Origin: Nematopogon swammerdamellus
Lineage: Eukaryota; Arthropoda; Insecta; Lepidoptera; Adelidae
NCBI GenBank assembly: GCA_946902875.1
Contig: OX336343.1
Coordinates: forward strand, 15,733,596-15,797,595
DNA length: 64,000 nucleotides
Direction of reading: 5' to 3'
The translations under genes and the position numbers were made by a program. The notes beneath the pieces are model-generated. The model was not told the origin of the DNA, did no database searches, and saw only the letters and a list, made by a program, of their open reading frames with translations. Below are positions 12,920 through 24,340 of this stretch, one piece after another. Position 1 is the stretch's first letter, and every line of letters starts with the position of its first letter.

Positions 12920-13185
12920 GTTTTTTTTTTATTATTTTTTTTTTTTTATGTAATCCGGTATGGGTGGCTGAGTCAGAGGGGCCAAAGCGCATGCTCCGAC
13001 CAGCCAATATCACCTCCGAGAAGGTAGGTGCCATACCGGAGACTTCGCTGGATTGCTGGCTATACTGGACTAGAGGAGAACACAACCGAGGTTGCTATGC
13101 GGCCATCTTACATCCAGTACGGTGGTACCAACCCAGTCGGCTACAATTTGAGCCTACCACCTAGTAAGGGGGGCAAGGGAATAAA
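12920..13185. repeat. Poly-T-headed interspersed repeat, partner of 21770-21850
   Basis: A T tract is followed by 'taatccggtatgggtggctgagtcagag', 'catgctccga' and 'gtgccataccggagactt', matched by the diverged copy at 21770-21850. Its end ('ggtggtaccaaccc', 'ctaccacctagtaa') is shared with the SINE-like repeats at 24022, 25800 and 30428. Confidence 0.6.
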
Positions 13186-13449
13186 CCAGAATGGTTGCAG
13201 TAAATCTAAAATAGACTCCCATTTTTAAGTTTACTGTGTGATGTGTTTGGTAACATAAATTTGCCTCCACAACTGCGTATGCACAACAACAGATGCAATC
13301 ATATAGATACTTGTACTTATGTAAGCCTTTAAACCTACTGTTAACGGAAACTTAAAAATGAATGTAGAGTATAGGCGAATCTTATATAAGTACCTACTCG
13401 TACTTTCGTGTTCTAGTAGATTGAATTTTACATTGTTGAGCTCTCTTAT

Positions 13450-13575
13450 TAAAGCACTACACCGACCACCACGTTTCGCAAAGTATTCTGGATAAGATAA
13501 CTATCAAGCGGCAAGTAAGGCACGAATGCCCACCTGCTGCAAGACTCGGTTGAAGGACCGTGCCAAGAAAAGCAA
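13450..13575. repeat. Repeat relic shared with 11155-11245
   Basis: It shares 'cacgtttcgcaaagtattc', 'gcaagtaaggcacgaa' and 'cccacctgctgca' with the earlier copy. The family is unknown. Confidence 0.5.
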
Positions 13576-14504
13576 CAATAACTCCAGGTAAACGGCACAC
13601 ACACAACTGACAACTCCAATACCTATATGTACCTGAACAGTGCTGAATAAATAAAACCGCGCGGTGGAAATAGACTGCTAAATATTGCACTAACGAGGAG
13701 GTGCTTATACTAAACTCACTTCGCGCAGCTCCACTAGCAACATCGCATCGTTGGGTTTGTGGTTTGGGTGAAGGGTTTTGAACAATGCTTAGGCGTTATT
13801 ATTAGTTAGTAGTATTAGGACTGTACCACTGTATTACTAGGTAAGTGAATGCAATATTTTCCTCGTTTTCCTCTATGAAGACAAGGCTTAGATGTAGTGT
13901 AGTTATATTTAACATAATTAAAGTTAAGTATGTAGGTTTTGTTAAAAAAAAGCGGCCAAGTGCGAGTGGACCTCGCGTGGAAAGGGTTCCGTACTTCAAG
14001 AACTTTAAGACTTACGATTTTCGTTTATGTTTTCCTGTCAATTATAAAATACAGTCGTCTATAAATACAAGTATCTATAATGTAAGTACACTCGGATTCA
14101 AACGTGTAACTAAACATCTAGCTGGAACCTTGTTACACTGTGTGCTCTTGTGCCTCGCGTAGGCTCTAGTATGGGGATAACGAGGTGATCTAAAAGTATG
14201 ACAAGGTCATATATATATAAGTGAGTGTGGCCATTAACTGAATTATTCAGTGTCTCAGGAGCTCCGAACGCGCGGTCGCTGAACTTGGTGGAAATAAAAC
14301 TCACGTAGTACTAACCACTTATATGTAAGTACATACGACTTCTTTCAGCGTAAATTTTGTCGGCGAAAGTTCGCGGCATGCCATATGAATTATGAATTAG
14401 GTAGCTGCTGTTGAAGATTTTACCAAGGCATTCAATTATGATTTGGTAACGCTGTAAACTGTAAGTGCACACGATAAAACAAATGTATGGTTAACTCGTC
14501 CAAA

Positions 14505-14775
14505 TAGGGGCAAAGTTGGTGATTGGTGCTGTGCGGTAATTCGCTCGAGTGTTTGCAGTACAACACCGATTACTCTGCTTATCCCGATTGTCGGGACGCA
14601 GCTTGATGGTATGTATGTATATTTTACTACATACAGAGCTTTAGATTATTTAGAATCCAAACATATGAGAAACTGGAAACGGCACTAATCCTCGCACTAA
14701 TCGATAACTTCAGATTGGTTGAATTCTGAAAATAGCCCGGGGGTTTTGAAGCTGACCCTTTTAGCAATCGGGGCG
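14505..14775 (+). repeat. Interspersed repeat, copy 1 (copy 2 at 20758-21030)
   Basis: Long shared blocks include 'aaagttggtgattggtg', 'cccgattgtcgggacgca', 'gaatccaaacatatgagaaa' and 'gataacttcagattggttga'. The two copies look about 85-90 percent identical by eye. A shorter relic is at 15810-15875. No coding capacity is recognised. Confidence 0.7.
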
Positions 14776-14884
14776 GATCTACTAGCACATTAATTAAAGG
14801 ATAGAATTGGTACCAAGCAATTACCAATGGTGTGTTCACAAGGACGAAATTTCAATTATGTCTTTTCATTAGATAAACATCCAG

Positions 14885-15000
14885 CGGGGTAATGCAGCAA
14901 GTGTTCTAGGAACATTTGAAAATGCCCCTTTTGATAGTTATTTTAATGTTTGTAAGGTAGGTTGATTTCTTTAGTTATTCGAAGGTGTGGAACTCAGCTT
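14885..15000 (+). pseudogene. Fragment of a retroelement ORF C-terminus
   Basis: The plus strand reads IQRGNAASVLGTFENAPF followed by DSYFNVCK. The same segment occurs in the Helitron at 41340-41880 (with a frameshift near the end), in reverse at 58310-58780, and its 3'-flanking DNA at 22405-22490. 'QRGNAASVLGTF'-type endings are familiar to me as the C-terminal tail of invertebrate retroelement proteins; the exact family is not assigned. Confidence 0.6.
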
Positions 15001-15344
15001 GCGATGGCTTCACCGTACATATCCGGGTCCATCGGCAGTAGAGGAGGGTGTTAATCGAGGTTGGGACTAGCGAGTGGCCACTCTAAATTTCCCGCGCTTT
15101 TTAAAATTTAAATTACTTTTTTATATTTTATGTAAATAAAGGTATAATAAGCAGATAGATTCTTAAGTATTCGTGTTTATACTGTAAATAGTCATGTTCT
15201 TAGATAGACGCAAAGCCGAACTTACGTAAATAGAAAAGAGTATAAGTATGACTCACGCTCCTGCGTTCTCTCAAAATGAATGGTTCTGTCAAATTGCACG
15301 ATAGAGGATGCAGCTGTTCGAAATTTGGAGAGACTACGTCATCG

Positions 15345-15402
15345 ACCCGGTGGCCTAATTGGTTATGCATTGGCGGTGCGTACCAGAGATCCAGACTGGA
15401 AT
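15345..15402 (+). repeat. tRNA-like (pol III A/B box) head of a SINE relic
   Basis: 'tggcctaattgg' resembles an A box and 'gactggaatcct' a B box at tRNA-like spacing. I cannot fold a complete tRNA, so it is listed as a SINE relic rather than a tRNA gene. Confidence 0.35.
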
Positions 15403-15429
15403 CCTACTAGTATTGTATTTGTTTATATT

Positions 15430-17070
15430 TATTTTCGGATTTGCATCTATCTAACGAAGAAACGTAAAGCGGGTAAATGCTTGGTACTAACGTATTAAAA
15501 TAAAATTTAAATTATATGTCTATCTCAATACATGTTCTGTTCGATGCTAAATTCTGTTCACTTGTACACCACACTGTGCAAATGCCTCTACCCAACCTTG
15601 ACTTCTTCCAACTCTACAGATAAGGTGTTCTGTGGATAAGCCCCTATTTACAGCAGCGTGGTGTTATAGACATCCTTATAATAATTTCGAAATATGCCAG
15701 ACGGATATGATATCTCCTTTAATGAAAACGGCATGTTAATACCTTTATTTGTTTTCGAGTTACCCGTAATAAACAGAAGGTGCTTCTTGGTGCTGTAATT
15801 TACAAGACTACTTTCAGCACAACACCGATTATTCTGTCTACCCCGATTGTCGGGATGTAGCGTGTGGTATGTATGTATGTATGTGTTTCTTGTATTAGTG
15901 ACGTTGAGTACGAAGTAAATTGTACGCAAACTTATATACATATGTATACGTACGAGTATATTGAATATTTTATGAGAACCAGCATGCGTGGCTGTGCCGA
16001 GGGATCAAAGGACGCTCAACGAGGTGCGGTACCAGAAGACTTGTAAACTATTCTGCAAACTATACGCAATGGATGGCAACAGCAGTTTCGTCATATTGGA
16101 TCGCTCGACTAGCTGTAAACTGGGGCAGCGAGTGTCGCAGAGACCGCTGCAGCGAGACGGAGGGGACGGTGATAGGGGTGGGAGGAGGGTAAATAAGGCG
16201 GCGTATAGGATACCCCTTATAAGGGAGGATAAGGGGGAGCAAATCGGAAGGGGAGGCGACTGGCGCCAGGACGACGGCGGGGTGGCGGCGGCGGCGGGGT
16301 GGCGGCCTCGAGAACGATTTATACTTTCCACCGATCTTCTACGACGTCTTTTTACCCTATTGAGTTTGCCGATAATAGTGAACTTTCAAATGAACTTAGG
16401 ATTCAAACAGAAATTGTAGTATTACTTCAGATTGCCAACTCGCAGCGTCGATTGTTTCAGCGAGGGCTGTGATAAAAATGTGTTATAGTAACAACATAAT
16501 GAAAGTATGTGAAATGGCCGTACCTGCTTAATTACAGATCTGCAAGTGTGCTGAAAGCACCATGATGCATCTTGGTTCATGGCATCTAGCAATTATACCT
16601 ATTACATTTACTATTACCATTTACTTTGACAAGTTTAACGAAACTAGAGGCAAGATGTTGGACAAAGAAATTTAAAATACCGAAACAAACTAACTAGCAT
16701 TGCATTGCATGGGAAAATATGATTGTGGAAGATACGTCCGAGGGCTTCTGAAGTGTTCCAGGGCGGTGTTATGTGGGGAACAGTTACGTCGCCCTATCCC
16801 ATTGGAAGCTAGGCCCAACAACGCTATGATGCCTGTATCTATGTGCCCAATGTACATTATTGTATTATATTCTCCGAAGACGCACAAGAACAAATAAATT
16901 GCGCTAGGATCAGAATTGATTTAGTATCAGATCCTTTCCCAAGAGATTTTCCTCTTTTTTCCCCATCTTCTTAAAGCGCACGAGGCAGGCTACGCTGCCG
17001 ACTTTATGGCGCCAGTTCCTAGTAGGGTTGGCACACAACATACTGTCAGTTTAAAATAATGTTGTATTAG
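15430..17070. other. Non-coding stretch with small repeat relics
   Basis: 15810-15875 is a relic of the 14505 repeat. 15985-16030 ('ctgtgccgagggatcaaa') resembles part of the LINE tail at 57105-57275. 16140-16300 is purine- and G-rich. No supportable gene was found. Confidence 0.4.
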
Positions 17071-17082
17071 ACGTACTTTTAA

Positions 17083-17895
17083 CCCTCCCTTGCTCGCGCG
17101 GGGATAGTAGCTATCCCCATGAAATTTCAATATGTTATTACTTTGATATTAGCGCTCGGATGTTGTCAGTTTCTTCAGTAGCTGACTTTAGTGTGTATGT
17201 ACGTTGGGTGACGGAAGAAAATCGGTGGCGCATACGCCGTTCTTGAGTGAGGACGTGTCGAAGTTGCGCTGGGGATAGTAGCTATCCCCGCGAGTAACCG
17301 CGTTACAATTTTCGACAAAGGTAAGATTTTTTATTTTAGATAATTCTCATAAATTTTGCATATTATGCTGTCTCTTTTATTTTATTTATTTCATGTATTA
17401 GCAATCTGTCATTGTTCTCCTGCAATCTATTGGGTAAAAATCCTTTTTAGGATACTATGGGTGACAAAATATATTTTTATTTTGTTGTAGATGGCTAGCT
17501 CTAGCTTGGACGAGGATCGAATCAGAAATGTGAAATGTGAAAATGGACGTGAATACTAAAAAGTGTAATTATCCGGTGTATACTCAATTTCATGATTATT
17601 ATGTCTAATTGTTAAAAGAAAATAAATGTTCGCATGTTTTTCTCCTTTTTATAAGACGGATGGATAATAGTTGATTTTTTATCATATTATTTGGTTTAAT
17701 TATAATTTCTAAAAAATAAACATTATCTAACTTTGTTTGATGCATTTTTATTAATAATCCGTCTATTAATCACAATCTGTTTTATATTTTAGTAAAGTTA
17801 CTCGTTTCGCCTATAAATCAATAAAAATCTTGGGGTGCACAACTATCCCCGCGCGAGCAACCGCGTTACTCAATAGTCGCGCGAGTAAGGGAGGG
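17083..17895. mobile_element. piggyBac-type non-autonomous DNA transposon (TTAA target)
   Basis: An 813-bp element lies exactly between two TTAA tetranucleotides (17079-17082 and 17896-17899). Its ends are inverted repeats: ccctcccttgctcgcgcg on the left, and cgcgcgagtaagggaggg on the right (one mismatch). The TTAA duplication with ends starting CCCT is diagnostic of the piggyBac superfamily. Subterminal palindromes ggggatagtagctatcccc recur at about 17101-17119 and 17271-17289. Inside, at about 17491, a pyrimidine-rich 'gttgtag' acceptor-like site precedes ATG and a frame starting MASSSLDEDRIRNVK that soon stops. This is probably the remnant of a transposase N-terminus, most of the ORF having been deleted. 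Confidence 0.85.
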
Positions 17896-18017
17896 TTAAG
17901 TGGGGTGAACTGTAATATTTTACACTAATTTACACATATTATGTAAATCTCTATTTATTTGGAATGTACAAGGTATTCCAAATAATCAAAATAATATTCC
18001 TTTATGTTGCACAAATG

Positions 18018-18066
18018 AAAAACCGGCCAAGTGCGAGTCGGACTCGCGCACCGAGGGTTCCGTACC
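18018..18066 (+). repeat. Lepidopteran repeat end ('ggccaagtgcgagtcg ... gggttccgtacc')
   Basis: A typical end of a widespread moth/butterfly repeat; other ends are near 13945-13995, 28308-28694, 29045-29085, 39121, 39785-39843 and 48211-48700. Here only one end is clear. Confidence 0.6.
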
Positions 18067-19029
18067 ACCGCCTAATTGACCGGTTCTTATTATTTACTGT
18101 TTTACTTTAGAGTGTGTGTGCACACAACTATAACCCAAATAGCACTGCCGAAACTATCGGAAAATTGCTAGTGGATAAGTCCGGTGACGTGCGTGTCAAG
18201 GCTTTCTTCATACGCCGCATAGCCTGGAGATTCAAAGAGAGAACGTTATAAGCGTCTAGGAACCATGGCTGCCTCAAACTGGAAGACATTTTTTATTATT
18301 TATAAGTTCATGTTCAGGTTTATTTTTATGTTATATTATTTAGGGAAATTAAAATTGTTTTAATTACCAACGGATGCGATAGACACATAAAGCCACGGGT
18401 CTTTCCTCCAAGCACGGGCCTGACAAACCACTGACGTCTCTAATACCCTCAATAATGCTATTTACACTAGTACTTAGGTCTTACTCGTGGTGGTTTCGAG
18501 GCGTTATTTGAACAGAGCGGATGTGCAATCATACAATACATTACAATACATTACGTACATCAGATTTTATGAATATCATCTAACGATATACTCTTATTTC
18601 TTACACAAACTCGCTCCGTGCTCGTATTACCTCGCAGGCTACATCCCTCTCGCATTATAAACTTTAATCTTTTATTCAAAGCACACTAGCGAATGCGAAT
18701 CCTAGGGATCAGCCGCGGCTCAGTTCCGGCGGAGTTCTTTACATATTCACACGGCTGGAAAACTCGTTACCACACACTCTACAGTCGAAAGCGCCTCGCC
18801 TCGTGACGGATCTAGCCTCAAAGGGCAAAACACCCTTTCCATATTGCACGAATTGCTTTGGGGTTTTCAAAGCACACACGAAGGGCGGAGCCTTGAACCG
18901 GAGGAAATGTCGCGGTAATCTTATAAGTAATTTTCTAATTAGCAAGGAGACGACACGCGACGAGACGAAGGACAATTCCTTCATAGTTTCAGTCTTTTCA
19001 ACTTTCCCTGGACTTGAAATGACGAACGG

Positions 19030-19143
19030 AACGATGACATCCAGTTCGTCGACGGAAGCAGTGGTTCCGTACCGCTAAAGGCCGTGAGGAAAATTGGGGA
19101 GGCGTATTTTCAGCAGTGGACGCATACACGCTGACTGACTGAC
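19030..19143 (+). pseudogene. RTE-type LINE 3' end, short fragment
   Basis: The block 'gaggcgtattttcagcagtggacgc' matches in reverse the 'gtccactgctggacatacgcctc' block of 19614-19900. This is the very C-terminus (EAYFQQWTHT-like) of the same LINE tail, in plus orientation. Confidence 0.65.
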
Positions 19144-19613
19144 TTCAAGTTTTGAAAGGGTCGAATAACAAACAAAAGCAATGACAAAATATACCAACAA
19201 ATAAAAAGAAAATTCTTAAAACATAATAAACATTTATAACAAGTAACAAGAAATATTAACAAAAAACCAAACTTAAAGAAAAACCAACAATATATTGGAA
19301 TTGTGTAATAAAACAAAATTTACTGATTAATGAAATTGAAAAAAAAAACTGTATTGCGACGAGCGACGCTTTGCTATAAACCTTTCAGTCGCCATCAAGG
19401 AAAACTACCACAACTACTATTCGAAGTAAGTAAGGTCGAATTCCTTGCGGCGAACGCTCGTTATCGGCACATTTTTCACTTTTATTGGGTCGAACTCGAA
19501 ACTTAGAGCATTGGTCGCAATGAGTATTTCCTGACGTGTCGATAAATCAGACGGCACACGTTACAAAATATAGTATATAGTATAACCTAAAAGTCCAAAA
19601 TGCCAGTCCAGAG

Positions 19614-19905
19614 ATGAACTGTCAGTCAGTCAGTCAGCGTGTAAGCGTCCACTGCTGGACATACGCCTCTCCAACTTTCCTCCAGTTCTCCCGGCCTTCA
19701 GCGGTACGGAACCACTGCTTTCCGCCGACGCACTTGATGTCGTCGTCCCACCTGGCGGGTGGTCTTCCCACACTCCGTTTGTCTGTCCACGGCCGCCAGT
19801 GTAGAACACGGTTACTCCAACGGTCGTCGTCTCTTCGGCTGACGTGTCCAGCCCACTGCCACTTGAGCTTAGCCACCCGGTATCCAATATCGACTACTTT
19901 GGTGC
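19614..19905 (-). pseudogene. RTE-type LINE RT C-terminal tail
   Basis: The minus strand encodes KLKWQWAGHVSRRDDDRWSN, then a GRPPARWDDD block and EAYVQQWT. This W-rich series is the standard C-terminal end of RTE-like LINE proteins in insects. Only about 80 residues remain, so it is a 5'-truncated copy. Confidence 0.8.
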
Positions 19906-20059
19906 GATGATGCGAGATGAACTGAGTTCGACGTAATTTATTTGCATAAATACATTCACGTCACGTCTGTTTCCGAAGTGGGGTAGGCTGAGAAAACGAT
20001 GCCCACCTCATTAATCTCATACACACTTGGCATTGTCTGGTACTACGCACTGATGTCTT

Positions 20060-20145
20060 GAACATTCTTCATAATCTCTATCTCTATCTCTACTCTCTAT
20101 CTTCTCTATCTCTACTCTCTATCTTCTCTATCTCTACTTCCTATA
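20060..20145. repeat. Pyrimidine microsatellite (tctatctc/tctctatct)n
   Basis: Imperfect tandem 'ctctatcttctctatctcta' units run directly into the Helitron fragment that follows. Confidence 0.8.
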
Positions 20146-20560
20146 AAAGGGAACGTCCGTATGTATGTATGTTTGAGGTTAAACTCCGGAACCACTGAAC
20201 AGGTTTTGATGTGGTTTGCACCAATATAAAGAGTAGTTCTTTCTTGGGGCTCCAATCACTATAGGCTATATACCATGACGCTAAATAGCAATATAGAGCC
20301 GAGCAGTGTCAAAGAAAGTATGGTATGAACGGAATTTAGTGTCGAATAGTAGTGCCGGATGGAGAGGGGAGAGAAGGACAGAGGGAAGGGGTAGGAGGGA
20401 CGGACGCGAGGGACGAAAGAAGGGGTGGAGGGAGGGAAAGAGAGAGAGAGAATATAAGAGAAGCGATCGTTTATATTACTATGTTTATATTAGCGAGCGT
20501 TTAAATCGGATTTGCTATTAAACCGAGTCTACCGCGAGCGAAGCCGCGGCCAAAAGCTAG
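20146..20560 (+). mobile_element. Non-autonomous Helitron, 3' part, ends CTAG|T
   Basis: The element ends at 20557-20560 (CTAG, followed by T). It is preceded by the short hairpin ccgcg-agcgaagc-cgcgg ending 11 nt upstream, the classical Helitron 3' terminus. Internal blocks ('ccggaaccactgaacagg', a purine-rich (ga)n stretch at 20350-20455, 'aagcgatcgtttat') match the reverse copy at 23188-23540. No 5' TC end was identified. Confidence 0.75.
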
Positions 20561-20649
20561 TATTTTAATCAAGCGAGATCACAGCCTTAGTCAGTCAGAC
20601 AGACAATGGACCCGCTGGTGAATGAATACGATAACATGCGATAAGAAGG

Positions 20650-20748
20650 GAAGCACTGACATGGCACCTAGTTCACCCTGTGTTATGGGCTGACATCACG
20701 GATGTTGTAGGTGATGTAGCCAACAGTGTCAGGTTCCATAAAAAAAAA
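20650..20748 (+). repeat. SINE 3' tail fragment
   Basis: It carries 'agcactgacatggcaccta', 'atgggctgacatcacgga', 'gttccata' and an A tail, as in the full-length SINE at 53201-53573. Confidence 0.75.
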
Positions 20749-20757
20749 GACAAATAT

Positions 20758-21030
20758 TGCTAAAGTTGGTGATTGGTGTTGTGCGGTAAATATATCCGAG
20801 TGTTGTTTGCAATACAACACCTATTGTTTTGCTTACCCCGATTGTCGGGACGCAATGGTATGTATGTACATATATTTTACTGCGCGAACTTTAGATTATT
20901 CAGAATCCAAACATATGAGAAACTGGAAACGGCACTAATCCTCGGACTAATCGATAACTTCAGATTGGTTGAATTCTGAGAATAGCCTCGGGGTTTTGAA
21001 GCCGACCCTTTTAGCAATCGGGACGTTGTG
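20758..21030 (+). repeat. Interspersed repeat, copy 2 (copy 1 at 14505-14775)
   Basis: See the 14505 copy for the shared blocks. This copy directly follows the A tail of a SINE fragment, suggesting sequential insertion. Confidence 0.7.
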
Positions 21031-21769
21031 AACATGCATTTTCTTCACAATTTCAGGCAAGAATTTCGATTTATGTCAAACACTTTACAGTGCAAAGCTC
21101 GCGTGTTGGTAGGATATTCACACTCATATTTTTGTTTGTTCTTCTTTGATTCAACTGTTTGCGCGGAGCTGTACGCATGCGAACAATGTTTATTTACAAC
21201 ACCAGGGTTGCCAATGTCGGCCACGCTAGCAGTTTAGATTTTTTCTGGCAAAATTGTTTGTGCACGCGAAGGCAATGCCCGGAAACTTTAGCAACAGAGG
21301 CGATGATCGCTGGAGTAAACAAGCATTGTTCCAGCGAGTGCGGAGGGGAGGCACAGACGGTCAGACGACCTGCCATCGGTGCTTCCAGCTAACCGAAGTT
21401 ATAAAATACTGTCGACGTTCTACGAAGGCTTCATTTGTTTATCTTTCATTCAGCTCTCGTGCAATCCTGACCAGATTTTTTTTAGAATTCGGTTTATAAA
21501 GGGAGTTGCTGATGCCATGCCGGCCTCACCGGTGCCTATTCACGCCCCTCTTGAAGGACACTGTACTGGACCCCGACACTGTACTTGCGGGGAAATATGT
21601 GGTCAGGGAGAGCGTTTCATATGTAAGTAGATAACGATAGAGCTACAGCGACGTAGCGGCTATGGCCCCAATCGAAGAGATATGTAACCTTTTTTGCGCA
21701 ACCCTTTCTTCAAGATAATAACATTATTTTTGTATATTATAAAAAAAACACCGCTCATACATATTGTAT

Positions 21770-21850
21770 GCAATCCGGTATAGATGCCTAAGTCAGAGAG
21801 TTCAGAGAACATGCTCCGAAGGAGAACGTGCCATATCGGAGACTTCTCTT
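21770..21850. repeat. Short copy of the 12920 repeat
   Basis: It shares 'aatccggtatagatg', 'catgctccga', 'gtgccatatcggagactt'. Confidence 0.6.
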
Positions 21851-22039
21851 TTGGGCTAATTTTCGATACTAAATGCAGAAACCCCCCAGATCCTGACATT
21901 GCGCTCGACTGCTTACCCCGTGACGTCTGCGTCTCCTAAGCAACCTTGACAACAGTAGCGGTGAAGTAAGCACCGCCGCCGCGCTCGTGCAGTGGCACTG
22001 AAGTGAATTGAGGCGACACAGATTCCGAGCCCGCCCTAA

Positions 22040-22135
22040 CACGGCCGCGCCGCGCCGCCGCGCCGCCCGTCCCAACACGGCCGCCCCGCGCCGTCCGCCC
22101 TAACACGACCGCTCCGCGCCGCGCCGCCGCCCGCC
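22040..22135. repeat. GC-rich simple sequence (gccgcc)n-like
   Basis: Imperfect GCCGCGCC repeats, alternating with 'cctaacacg' spacers about 40 nt apart. A similar but shorter GCCGCC tract is at 24743-24783. No frame is convincing. Confidence 0.6.
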
Positions 22136-22404
22136 CAAGGACCGTGAAAACAGAAAGTAAAGACTTTTGAGTGATTTTATTTAGAAAATCACTAAATATC
22201 AAATCGCCACTTTGAACGTTTAAGTAAAATCACTAAATGTCCATTTGTACTCGTAGTTAGAAAATCCTTTATTGCTCCAAGAAACACTCAACAGCAATAA
22301 GTGCATTAGAAAATTTACATAAGGCGCATGTTCCTCTGCTACGTATTTTTACGGATATCTAATAAATTAAACTTTTTTTCTTTTTTTTTTTTTCATACCG
22401 GTAC

Positions 22405-22490
22405 ATTTATTTAATAAATAACAAAAAAGTAATACTAATAACTAAAGAAATAAACCTACCTAACAAACATTAAAATAACTATCAAAACTA
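22405..22490 (-). repeat. 3'-flank fragment of the retroelement tail found in the Helitrons
   Basis: It shares 'taactaaagaaataaacctacc' -type sequence and 'aacattaaaataactatcaa' with 58340-58405, the 3' side of the captured retroelement tail in the minus-strand Helitron. Confidence 0.55.
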
Positions 22491-22766
22491 ATTAAACTGA
22501 AACATTTTGTTCTACTTTGTGAATGTTGGCTCAATTAGTTATGTATGCATAAGGCAAAATTACTGTCCAATGTAATTTTTTCTGTCAATAGTCAACAAGC
22601 ACTATTTTTACAAAACAAAATTTTCTTCACCAGAGTGACGGGTACATACATGTACATTCTTTTAAAATACAAATAACGCATTGGTTCACACCTGTGATTT
22701 CCATCTCAGTGTACTTTCATAAAAATTAACTAAGTAAGTATAATATTAATTTTTCACATATAAAAT

Positions 22767-22835
22767 TTTTTTTTTATGGAAACTGACATATTTGGCTACA
22801 TCACCTACAATATCCGTAATGTCAGCCCATAACAC
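22767..22835 (-). repeat. SINE 3' tail fragment, reverse
   Basis: Poly-T, then 'atggaaactgacatatttgg' and 'gtcagcccataacac'. A similar stub (poly-T plus 'atggaaactgacgcggttgg') is at 23553-23600. Confidence 0.7.
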
Positions 22836-23187
22836 AGACAGACAGACAGACGGCGTAGACTTAGTAATAGGGTCCCGAATGACGGATACGGAACCCTAAA
22901 AATGAACATATACCTGTCCGCAATTACGTCTTTGTGTCTCAGCATTTTCAATTACTTCACCTGCTGGACGTTTCCTTTGGCATTTTGACCTTTTTAGTTG
23001 TTGGCAGTAAACATAGGAATGTAGGTGAGTGGTGAGTATCCATCACCCAATACAAGGAAGACGACAACACAGTCAGGCGCGCTGAGCAGACACGCCAACT
23101 TGAATTCCATTCCATTGACATTGTACCTTCGCTTCTAATCTTTATATTCATTATTTTATATGTACAACGTTGTCTCTTATTCGTAAA

Positions 23188-23286
23188 CTAGCTATTGCCC
23201 GCGGCTTCGCTCGCGGTAGAATCGGTTTAATAGCATATCCGATTTAAATGCAAATATGATAAAGATAATAAATGATCGCTTCTCTT

Positions 23287-23361
<75 letters not shown>

Positions 23362-23540
23362 TCCATACTATACTTTCGTTGTTACTGCTCAGCCCTAAGG
23401 CTATTTAGCGTGATGATATGCCTCAAGTGAGCCTCAAGAACTACTCTTTCCATTGGTGCTAAGCGCACCAAAAACTGGTCAGTGGTTCCGGAATTTACAT
23501 AAAACTTTCATATATTCATACAGACAGACGTTCGTATAGT
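23188..23540 (-). mobile_element. Non-autonomous Helitron, 3' part (reverse), with (TC)n
   Basis: Read on the minus strand, the element ends with CTAG (23188-23191) followed by T, behind the ccgcg-agcgaagc-cgcgg hairpin. It is the reverse partner of 20146-20560. A nearly pure (TC)n tract of about 75 nt (23283-23358) lies where the other copy has a purine-rich (GA)n tract. Confidence 0.75.
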
Positions 23541-24021
23541 ATTCGTAAATTATGTTTTTTTTTTTTTTTTTTTTATGGAAACTGACGCGGTTGGCTACGA
23601 TAAACCTATCCTACACATAAGTAATAGGTACAAAGAAATTTGAAGGCGAAATTGCAAGTTTACGAGGTGTTCCTCAATTCAGGAAAAAAATAAAGATTTT
23701 CAGCGTCCGCTAGCAGAGAGCGAATCCCCTGCAGAGTTACCAGACGCAACACCGTCTTTATGTGGGAAAATTGTTGTCATAAAATAAACGGATTCCTCAG
23801 CAATCAATCAATAAATTCGGTCGCAATAAGCTTTTATTGTTTTCTTACGACCCCCATCTGGTATCAATCGTAAGGAAATCCTCTTTGGAAATATTCCATT
23901 TACTTATACAATTTTTCTTATGCAGGATTTTCCTGATTTTCCGCAGTGTCTAACTTTACAAAATTATTGGAAATAGAGTAGAGATTTAAATTTACAACTT
24001 GAGGAAAATGGAAGTCCATTT

Positions 24022-24340
24022 ATTTTTTTTTTTATTTTTTTTTATTGAAACTGACACGGTTGGCTTACAACACCTACAACATCCATGATGTCAGCCCATA
24101 ACACCGGGTGAACTTGGTGCCACGTCAGTGCCTCCCCTCGGTCGTGCCGGCTACACTGAACTGGACGGAAAACGCAAACTATTTACATAGCCGTTTCGAC
24201 CGACCTTTCATTCAGTGCGGTGGTACCAACCCGGGCGGGTTAAACCCTACCACCTAGTAATATAAGAAGGGAGTCATATTCCTTAGTCGCCTTTTACGAC
24301 ATACACGGGGAGAGATGCAGTGGGGCTATTCTTTTATCTT
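24022..24340 (-). repeat. SINE-like repeat, reverse, copy 1
   Basis: Reverse orientation: poly-T, 'gaaactgacacggttggc', 'atgtcagcccataacaccg', 'gtttcgaccgacctttcatt', 'ctaccacctagtaatata', and 'acgacatacacggggagag', ending 'gggctattctttt'. Copies with the same two ends are at 25800-26125 and 30428-30750. A 5'-truncated forward copy is at 61725-62010. The 3' two thirds are shared with the tRNA-headed SINE at 53201-53573, so two families share one tail. Confidence 0.8.

Noticed and set aside
22040..22135. GC-rich repeat as a coding poly-Ala/Arg exon
   Set aside because: No splice sites or conserved frame; simple sequence.
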